5,556 nt of DNA from Euryarchaeota archaeon TMED117 (GTDB lineage: Archaea; Thermoplasmatota; Poseidoniia; Poseidoniales; Poseidoniaceae): the NCBI GenBank assembly GCA_002171315.2, contig NHFS02000047.1, positions 8,716 through 14,271 of the forward strand. Reading direction: 5' to 3'. Below the pieces are notes generated by a model that did not search any database, had not been told where the DNA came from, and saw only the letters and a list, made by a program, of their open reading frames with translations. Made by a program: the position numbers and the translations under genes. Position 1 is the stretch's first letter; each line of letters starts with the position of its first letter. Of the stretch, positions 1 to 4,474 are shown piece after piece.

Positions 1-146
1 TCTTCTGCGGCCTTGGAGACCATATCTGCTGCATCACGTCGAGCATCGCTGAGAATTCGACTGGATTCGCTCTGAGCATCAGAGAGAGTCTTTTCAGCAG
101 CCTGCTCGGCTTTTTTGATGCTCTGGAGGACTTTTTCCATACCCAT
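1..146 (-). CDS. ahaH: A-type ATP synthase subunit H-like protein, N-terminal fragment (runs off left edge)
   Basis: Only about 48 codons are visible; the frame is open to the left edge. The translation is strongly heptad/hendecad-like, beginning MEKVLQSIKKAEQAAEKTL and continuing with alternating Ala, Glu, Ser, Asp and Arg, with no hydrophobic segment. An opening Ile-Lys-Lys-Ala-Glu followed by Ala-rich coiled coil is typical of archaeal A-ATPase subunit H. That subunit pairs with subunit E to form the peripheral stalk linking the A1 head to the membrane sector. In many archaea it is the first gene of the operon, which fits a minus-strand gene whose operon would continue beyond the edge. Two in-frame ATGs lie two codons apart (146 and 140). 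A GTGGT (151-155) sits 4 or 10 nt upstream respectively, so the inner ATG is equally possible. Another stalk coiled-coil protein, such as subunit E, cannot be excluded from this fragment. Confidence 0.6.
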   Translation of the reverse strand, partial: MGMEKVLQSIKKAEQAAEKTLSDAQSESSRILSDARRDAADMVSKAAE

Positions 147-220
147 AACAACCACTTTGACTTGACCACCGAGAGGGGGTTTATGAGGCTAATGGAATAG
201 CAAGTTGAAGAAAAGAAACG
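147..220 (-). terminator. Intergenic gap with pyrimidine/T-rich tract after the methyltransferase (weak terminator candidate)
   Basis: Read on the minus strand, the methyltransferase stop codon is followed at once by CGTTTCTTTTCTTC (207-220). This T-rich stretch resembles the oligo-T signals that end archaeal transcription without a hairpin. The rest of the gap, down to the ATP synthase gene, must hold that gene's promoter if it has its own. I see no convincing TATA element there. GGTGGTC (164-170) and GTGGT (151-155) are possible weak ribosome-binding sites for the next gene. Confidence 0.3.
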
Positions 221-964
221 TCACAATGGCTTTTTTCCACGAAATCGACTCGACATTAGGAACGGGTAGAGGAGACGGCCTGAAACATTTTCAAAACCTA
301 CTTCCATCATCATGTTCCGATAATATTTGTTTGTACCATAATGAGTGTACGAACGTGCCAGCCCTTTCCACGGATGATCTTTGGTTTTTGTAACCCAGCG
401 AGCCATCCATTGAACCACAGTACTCATCCAGATTCTACCAGCTAAACCATGAAGTGCATTTGCCTTTCCTGCATCACACATTACAAGTTGACCGCCTGGT
501 TTGAGTACACGATATATTTCTTCAAGCCCTTTCTTCTTATCTTGAAAATCACGGAATGAGAAAAGACAGAATACCATGTCGAAAGAATTGGTATCTAACG
601 GGATATCTTCGGCGATTGCTTGCACATATGATGCTGGCTTCTCACCTCGGCCTTTGCGAGCAGAATCGACTCGTTTCTTTGCAACTTTGAGCATTTCTTC
701 AGATGGGTCAAGACACGTTACATCCAATCCTACAAGATCTTCTGCAAAGCTTCCAGGTCCACATCCAACCTCCAGAATTTTCATTCCTTGAGTCGCATGG
801 TTGCGAACGTTTCGCCTCCAACGTTTGTCTTGACCGAAGGTCATCAATCGGTTTACTCGGTCATAATCTGGGATGGTGGCCTCAAGTTGTTCTTCCAACT
901 CGGTCCAAGCATCCAAATCAATGCCAGATGGGTCGTAACCACCCGTTGCTGCTCGACTGGACAT
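221..964 (-). CDS. ubiE: UbiE/MenG (COQ5)-family SAM-dependent methyltransferase
   Basis: The 247-residue product is a class I SAM methyltransferase of the size usual for UbiE/MenG, which C-methylates demethylmenaquinone or a related quinone ring late in respiratory quinone synthesis. Residues 34-51 (YDRVNRLMTFGQDKRWRR) match the family's N-terminal 'YD..N..MSFG....W' block. Motif I is ILEVGCGPGSFAEDL (63-77). The acidic SAM-ribose position falls in LDPSEEM (85-91), and AEDIPLDTNSFDMVF (118-132) is the motif II region. RDFQDKKKGLEEIYRVLKPGG (138-158) matches the UbiE 'RN..D...AL.E..RVLKPGG' signature. Two departures stand out: the usual G-[LIF]-RN is SFRD, and the C-terminal NLTGG-like block is not evident, although the end still resembles G-x-KP. 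An open frame reaches back to 1072, but that would overlap the upstream gene, so ATG 964 is preferred; a GGAG (978-981) lies 13 nt before it. Exact substrate is inferred; it could act on another lipid. Confidence 0.8.
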   Translation of the reverse strand: MSSRAATGGYDPSGIDLDAWTELEEQLEATIPDYDRVNRLMTFGQDKRWRRNVRNHATQGMKILEVGCGPGSFAEDLVGLDVTCLDPSEEMLKVAKKRVDSARKGRGEKPASYVQAIAEDIPLDTNSFDMVFCLFSFRDFQDKKKGLEEIYRVLKPGGQLVMCDAGKANALHGLAGRIWMSTVVQWMARWVTKTKDHPWKGLARSYTHYGTNKYYRNMMMEVGFENVSGRLLYPFLMSSRFRGKKPL

Positions 965-1019
965 GGTTGTCGGCAGGCTCCGCCCTCTTTGGAGGTGTCG
1001 CTTCGACCAGTAAACAACT

Positions 1020-1823
1020 TCAAGCGATACGCTCGACTGTTTCTGGCGTAATACCCTCTTCTGGGGTAACACGGAAAACCAACATTTTCAGGTTTTCTGG
1101 AGCGTTTCGGAACTTAGAAACGATCATCGAGGTTTCAAAATCAGAACCGATAGTACGTACTCCAAATGTAAGGACCATGTCTGCAATACTCGCAAGTTCT
1201 TGTCGAATTGAGGGTGACAAACCATTCACTGAAACGCTGATTAAGAGAAGACCACGGTACATTTGCGTATGTGCTTGAAGCATACGTATCATGGCAACAA
1301 CACGGCCAGGGTCATCACGTTGCAGGAAGAAATCTAGACTGTCAATTGCTGCTCTAAAGTATGGCCCGAGAGCCATAATTTCATTGGTTACTTCAGTGAG
1401 ATAATCTTGGTTATTTTCATCAACGAATCGTGTCTGAGCGAGTCGTTGAATGTCTTCAAGTCGGAACCCCTCTAGGCGATATCGGCTTGCTAGGAGTTCT
1501 CGTTCGAGAACATTGGAATTGTATTCTTCACCAATTGTTCGAACGTTAACGTCAAGTGGCCATCCATATTTCTTGAAAACACGGACAATCTCAGGTTGAC
1601 CTTCGTTTGTAGAAATGTAGAGTGTGTTTTCAGACTCTTCCGCAGGAGAGACGTATTGTTTTGCGAATAATTCAGCACCAGAACCCGTTTCAGTAAATGC
1701 AACCATCGTAAATCCACGAGGAACTCCACCGTTCATTTCATTATCGAACTTTGGCACTCCGAACGAACCAACTTGTCCAAAGAATTCTTCATCTTCTTTA
1801 TCGAATGTAACCTTCTTCTTCAT
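1020..1823 (-). CDS. Degenerate KaiC/RecA-superfamily protein (Walker A lost), 267 aa
   Basis: The fold is recognisable as the KaiC-like branch of RecA ATPases. Residues 19-37 (GSFGVPKFDNEMNGGVPRG) align with the family's 'G...LD..LGGG.P.G' opening. The strand before the P-loop follows, then TETGSGAELFAKQ (44-56) where SGxxGxGKT would be. The invariant Lys and Ser/Thr are replaced by Ala-Glu, so normal ATP hydrolysis is unlikely. LYISTNEGQPEIVRVFKKYGW (68-88) corresponds to the strand carrying the catalytic Glu. A charged helical segment (about 100-150) comes before the Walker B-like strand AAIDSLDFF (158-166), which keeps its Asp. The C-terminal VSKFRNAPENLKMLVFRVTPEEGI (235-258) is a clear relic of the KaiC 'V.KMRG..H....F.IT..GI' block. 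The start is fixed by GGAGG 7 nt upstream, immediately after the stop codon of the preceding gene. It is the last of three consecutive RecA-fold genes. Function is unknown; a regulatory or scaffolding pseudo-ATPase is my inference. Confidence 0.8.
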   Translation of the reverse strand: MKKKVTFDKEDEEFFGQVGSFGVPKFDNEMNGGVPRGFTMVAFTETGSGAELFAKQYVSPAEESENTLYISTNEGQPEIVRVFKKYGWPLDVNVRTIGEEYNSNVLERELLASRYRLEGFRLEDIQRLAQTRFVDENNQDYLTEVTNEIMALGPYFRAAIDSLDFFLQRDDPGRVVAMIRMLQAHTQMYRGLLLISVSVNGLSPSIRQELASIADMVLTFGVRTIGSDFETSMIVSKFRNAPENLKMLVFRVTPEEGITPETVERIA

Positions 1824-1830
1824 GATTATG

Positions 1831-1835
1831 CCTCC
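1831..1835 (-). promoter_or_regulatory. Strong Shine-Dalgarno GGAGG for the 267-aa degenerate KaiC-like gene
   Basis: On the minus strand the stop codon of the 194-aa gene (1836-1838) is followed directly by GGAGG, then 7 nt, then ATG at 1823. The perfect match to the archaeal anti-SD core and the abutting stop codon support translational coupling of the two genes and settle this start. Confidence 0.85.
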
Positions 1836-2420
1836 TCAATGAATGACCACTTGCCCACGATCAACAAGGTCCGTACAGTACAAATCAAGATTCGACAGTA
1901 CCAAGGGTGGTGTTTGATCAGGAACATTCAGAATCACTGAAAGAATTTCTCTTTGTCTGAAGGTGTTAATGAAAGTATGAAGATACTCTGCAAGCATCCT
2001 GTCCTCGTTGTAGATTGCAAGAGCATTGACGCTGTCAATAAATACGAAATTTCTTGAAGATGATGTTGTTCTTAGAATGTACAGCGTTCGAAGAAGGACC
2101 GATTCAAGCATGATTGGGCTGTCCACAAAGTGAATGTTTGAGTATGGAACATCCGTACCTCCCAAAATACCTGATGAAACAAGGTCGATGAATTGAATAT
2201 TAGAAACATCAACACCTATCGACTCAAAGGCTTGAATGATTTCTACTGCGCCTCGGCTTGCGGTAATGTAGACGCCGCCCATTTCGAACATTTGCATCAA
2301 AGGAAGCATGGTACTCGCAGTAACCATGAATGCATTTGAATTCCCACAGCGAACCTGGACAGAACTATTCAGAGAGATTGTTGATAGTTGTTCAGCGATT
2401 CTTTGGTCGAGTTCAAACAT
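1836..2420 (-). CDS. Short P-loop-less RecA/KaiC-fold-like protein, 194 aa
   Basis: The product is soluble, with no signal peptide or membrane segment. It keeps the back half of a KaiC-type core but lacks the LD-GGG-P entry motif and any Walker A: the stretch VQVRCGNSNAFMVTASTM (21-38) lies where the P-loop strand and loop would be. GGVYITASRGAVEIIQAF (48-65) resembles the strand and helix that carry the catalytic Glu in KaiC, with Ser-Arg in place of Glu. NIQFIDLVSSGI (74-85) follows. NFVFIDSVNALAIYN (124-138) is an evident Walker B-like strand with its Asp, followed by a helix and strand as in KaiC proteins. The C-terminal RG..H motif is gone. It is not an obvious frameshift relic: it starts 2 nt after an intact KaiC gene, has its own strong ribosome-binding site, and is open throughout. 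Archaeal DUF835-like domains look similar and are an alternative name. Function unknown; a non-hydrolysing partner of the neighbouring KaiC proteins is inferred. Confidence 0.7.
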   Translation of the reverse strand: MFELDQRIAEQLSTISLNSSVQVRCGNSNAFMVTASTMLPLMQMFEMGGVYITASRGAVEIIQAFESIGVDVSNIQFIDLVSSGILGGTDVPYSNIHFVDSPIMLESVLLRTLYILRTTSSSRNFVFIDSVNALAIYNEDRMLAEYLHTFINTFRQREILSVILNVPDQTPPLVLSNLDLYCTDLVDRGQVVIH

Positions 2421-2422
2421 AA

Positions 2423-3211
2423 TTAGCTCCCCCAGTTAGCGCTATCTGTTTGAGTGCCCCATTTTAACATAGGCGTTAACATGACGCCAAGAGGGGTCAA
2501 TTCGATGGCGTGTTTAGCCCGACTATGCGATGTGCCACGCATCTTTACAACCTGTAAGAATCTCAGTAAATGACCCATTCTTTCAACATCTCCCATGACA
2601 ACAATTCCATCGGCGATTGCTTCTTCAACACCAAATGAAGACCAATGAGCATTTTCTGTTGCTGAAGTAATTTCAGAAATGAGGATTGTTGTGCAGCCAA
2701 GAGTCGAAAGTTTCTTTCCAAGGGTGAACAAGAAATCTCGAATCAGTTGTTCGGATTTAATCTTGTAACAAAGAGTAGTAACTGAGTCAATGACCAATCG
2801 AGTTACACCGATTGTGTTAACGATATCAGTGATGGATTTGATCAGTGCGTGAACATCGTCTAGATCGAAGGTCGATTTATCGAGACCAAGCCAGGAGTAC
2901 AGGACGTCCATGTCAAAAACGTTGATCAGTCCTGTGTCGACCATATTCATGTCAAAGAATGCATATTGGCGAATGTTTTCGAGGAGTTTTACAGACGGTT
3001 CGGTTGCAGTAAAATGAGCGCATGCTTCACCAGCAAGAGCTCCACGAACAAGAAATTCCATTGCCAAAGTGGTTTTTCCTGAACCACACGTTCCAGAAGC
3101 CAAAACCGTGGAACCATATGGGATGCCTCCTCGTAAAATTTCATCCAATCCATGGATACCTGTAACACAACGGTCTCGTGAATAAGTGGAAGCGGCTTGC
3201 ACGGGTATCAT
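2423..3211 (-). CDS. KaiC-like RecA-superfamily ATPase with intact P-loop, 262 aa
   Basis: This is a single-domain KaiC-family ATPase (COG0467 type, close in build to archaeal KaiC-like and ArlH/GvpD-like proteins). VTGIHGLDEILRGGIPYGS (16-34) is the family's entry motif. Walker A is GTCGSGKT (40-47) with Lys46 and Thr47. HFTATEP (66-72) holds one Glu (71), where KaiC normally has a Glu-Glu pair. TRLVIDSVTTL (137-147) is Walker B with Asp142. LRFLQVVKMRGTSHSRAKHA (216-235) and the following IELTPLGVML are the diagnostic KaiC C-terminal block. It should bind and probably hydrolyse ATP and assemble into a ring, as relatives do; its partner is unknown. The chosen ATG has GGTGG (3223-3227) 11 nt upstream and lies 20 nt after the pilin-like gene. 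The next gene begins 2 nt after its stop, and its last codons contain that gene's ribosome-binding site. It is the only one of three RecA-fold proteins here with a usable P-loop. Confidence 0.9.
   Translation of the reverse strand: MIPVQAASTYSRDRCVTGIHGLDEILRGGIPYGSTVLASGTCGSGKTTLAMEFLVRGALAGEACAHFTATEPSVKLLENIRQYAFFDMNMVDTGLINVFDMDVLYSWLGLDKSTFDLDDVHALIKSITDIVNTIGVTRLVIDSVTTLCYKIKSEQLIRDFLFTLGKKLSTLGCTTILISEITSATENAHWSSFGVEEAIADGIVVMGDVERMGHLLRFLQVVKMRGTSHSRAKHAIELTPLGVMLTPMLKWGTQTDSANWGS
2427..2433 (-). promoter_or_regulatory. Shine-Dalgarno GGGGGAG for the 194-aa gene, inside the end of the KaiC-like gene
   Basis: On the minus strand GGGGGAG lies 6 nt before ATG 2420 and overlaps the last Trp-Gly-Ser codons of the upstream ATPase gene, whose stop codon sits between the site and the start. 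The arrangement implies translational coupling and fixes the start of the shorter protein, which supports its reading as a real gene and not a KaiC fragment. Confidence 0.8.
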
Positions 3212-3231
3212 CTATGCCAGTGCCACCGAGT

Positions 3232-4338
3232 TCATGAAGCATTTGTTACGCTGGAGGGTACTTCGCCGGGTGTTGCGGCTTGGTTGACACTCCATGTATC
3301 GGAGTTCAAGGTGTTCCCTCCATCCCAAACGAGGGCGTTATTTAATCCGATTAACAAACCTGTTTGACCGCCCCATTCAGCCCGAGAGTTGGGGAGTGGT
3401 TTTGTTTGACCGGGGCGTGTAAATCGTAATTCAATGGTGCTGCTTCCATCATCGAGAAGATTCATTGAACCAGTTCCGAGAATACCATATGTGCCTAAGT
3501 CGATGACTTGGGATGCATTTCCAATAACTTGAGAAGAAATTGAACCTGTGAAAAGCGCCACTGATTGACCGCTTATCACTCCGCTTTGGAATAAGACATT
3601 GTTACTCGAACTTGGAGATGTTACGTTTAGAGACCATCCATAGAGGCTTGTAGCGAAGGAATTATCGTTGTAGATTTCAATCCATTCAGGCCCACCACTT
3701 ACAGGCCGTACCATTACTTCAGTCATCAATAGATTCTCGCTCTGCCTACCTGCATCGTGTACCTGCAAGGTTACAGTCACAATTTCTCCTGACATTCGTA
3801 CGATGCTGGATGCGGTCGAAGCCATTCGTGCCGAGTTGATGTCTGACCCTCCTTCGAAAAGAACCTGCCCAACACGAGAGTTGTTTGTGGAGGTTTGAAC
3901 ACTTATGTGCAGATAAGCACTCAGATCTTCAGCAAGTCCAAGCCCATCAGAAAATGATTCAAGTGTTACATTAGATAATGCATTGAGACGATTTTCATCG
4001 AGTTCACCAGAAAGTACGAGACCAGTTTGCACACGCCCAGTCTGTAAATCTTCAGCACTGACGGAATCCCAATCCGAGGTCGCATTTGAATGATCAAGAT
4101 CACCATTGTCCAATGCAGGGACGTACCAGCCTGGTCCCCCAACAAGATAATCCAAAGCAGAGACTGTTGCTTGATCGACTTGATCGATTTCGGTGTCATT
4201 TGACCCCATTTCTAGTTGGGCTAGTGACATAAAGGCAGTTAAAATCATCAAGAAAAGAGTAAACGCAGAGAGGAATTCAATAACAGCTGTCAATCCCCTT
4301 TCATCCGAGCGTATGCATCTGTGCTCAGACTCCTCCAT
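3232..4338 (-). CDS. Type IV pilin-like surface protein with C-terminal lamin-tail-like domain, 368 aa
   Basis: The N-terminus has a short polar leader ending in Asp-Glu-Arg-Gly (12-15), then a hydrophobic stretch LTAVIEFLSAFTLFLMILTA (16-35) with Glu21 near its start. This layout matches archaeal class III (prepilin-type) signals cut by a PibD/ArlK-like peptidase. Here the Glu is at +6 if cleavage follows Gly15, one off the usual +5. A mainly polar region (45-200) follows. The C-terminal part (about 205-360) fits a lamin-tail domain: LLMTEVMVRPVSGGPEWIEI (203-222) with the EWIE signature, then LYGWSL (232-237), a Ser/Gly-rich beta-strand region, and the closing W...TPG (349-358). Seven Asn-X-Ser/Thr sequons suggest an exported glycoprotein. 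It heads the four-gene unit, with divergent transcription upstream. Length is much greater than a typical minor pilin. It could be a tip adhesin, a DNA- or surface-binding protein, or simply a membrane-anchored ectodomain; which is unknown. Confidence 0.75.
   Translation of the reverse strand: MEESEHRCIRSDERGLTAVIEFLSAFTLFLMILTAFMSLAQLEMGSNDTEIDQVDQATVSALDYLVGGPGWYVPALDNGDLDHSNATSDWDSVSAEDLQTGRVQTGLVLSGELDENRLNALSNVTLESFSDGLGLAEDLSAYLHISVQTSTNNSRVGQVLFEGGSDINSARMASTASSIVRMSGEIVTVTLQVHDAGRQSENLLMTEVMVRPVSGGPEWIEIYNDNSFATSLYGWSLNVTSPSSSNNVLFQSGVISGQSVALFTGSISSQVIGNASQVIDLGTYGILGTGSMNLLDDGSSTIELRFTRPGQTKPLPNSRAEWGGQTGLLIGLNNALVWDGGNTLNSDTWSVNQAATPGEVPSSVTNAS
4170..4187 (-). repeat. Perfect tandem 9-bp duplication inside the pilin-like gene
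   Basis: CTTGATCGA occurs twice head to tail on the plus strand (4170-4178 and 4179-4187). It keeps the frame and encodes the Asp-Gln-Val-Asp-Gln stretch around residues 52-56, just after the hydrophobic segment. It looks like a small in-frame slippage duplication, with no further copies seen. Confidence 0.6.
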
Positions 4339-4474
4339 GACCCTACCAACACAAGCGAAGTCAAGAACGTTGCCGAACCATAAGAGGGTGAATTTACCGT
4401 AATTAAACCCTAATTCAAGCGATGAGTCTTTGAATCATCTATGCGACCACCGTATGATGACAGGAGCGGATAGC
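4339..4474. promoter_or_regulatory. Divergent intergenic region with shared AT-rich TATA candidate
   Basis: This 136-nt gap separates two outward-facing surface-protein genes and must carry both promoters unless a start lies elsewhere. The clearest AT-rich element is GTAATTAAAC (4399-4408), whose core TAATTA is self-complementary, so it could serve as a TATA-like box in either direction. For the minus-strand gene a start of transcription about 25 nt away would leave a leader of roughly 40 nt. For the plus-strand gene the leader would be of similar length. No BRE consensus or operator repeat is clear, and the promoter call is inference. Confidence 0.4.
4463..4466 (+). promoter_or_regulatory. 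Shine-Dalgarno GGAG for the secreted repeat protein
   Basis: GGAG lies 8 nt before ATG 4475. Two further in-frame ATGs occur at 4454 and 4457, but the site would then fall inside the coding region, so the downstream ATG is preferred. It also gives a normal signal peptide starting with a basic KKK segment. Confidence 0.75.

Noticed and set aside
205..393. A 62-codon plus-strand frame overlapping the 3' end of the methyltransferase.
   Set aside because: It is antisense to the conserved C-terminal region of the enzyme, has no domain, and lacks a plausible promoter.
965..1072. Upstream in-frame extension of the methyltransferase (36 extra residues, to ATG 1072).
   Set aside because: It would overlap the C-terminus of the 267-aa KaiC-like gene by 53 nt, and the extra residues are basic and unlike the UbiE family. 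ATG 964 places the conserved YD..N..M block at the usual distance.
703..1278. A 191-codon open frame on the plus strand, and a shorter one at 788-1051.
   Set aside because: They lie antisense across two genes with strong protein-level motifs. Their translations show no recognisable domain, and no ribosome-binding site supports them.
2423..3211. Identification of the intact KaiC-like ATPase as ArlH (FlaH) of an archaellum operon.
   Set aside because: No ArlI, ArlJ, ArlF/G or archaellin genes accompany it, and it has the general KaiC C-terminal KMRG..H block. The ArlH comparison is kept only as an analogy.
1836..3211. The 194-aa gene as a frameshifted second half or C-terminal duplicate of the preceding KaiC gene.
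   Set aside because: The preceding gene is complete through its C-terminal motif, and the 194-aa gene has its own strong ribosome-binding site and a distinct sequence.
1020..3211. A cyanobacterial-type circadian clock (KaiABC).
   Set aside because: No KaiA or KaiB homologue is present, and all KaiC-like proteins here are single-domain with two lacking a P-loop, so a clock function is not supported by the sequence.
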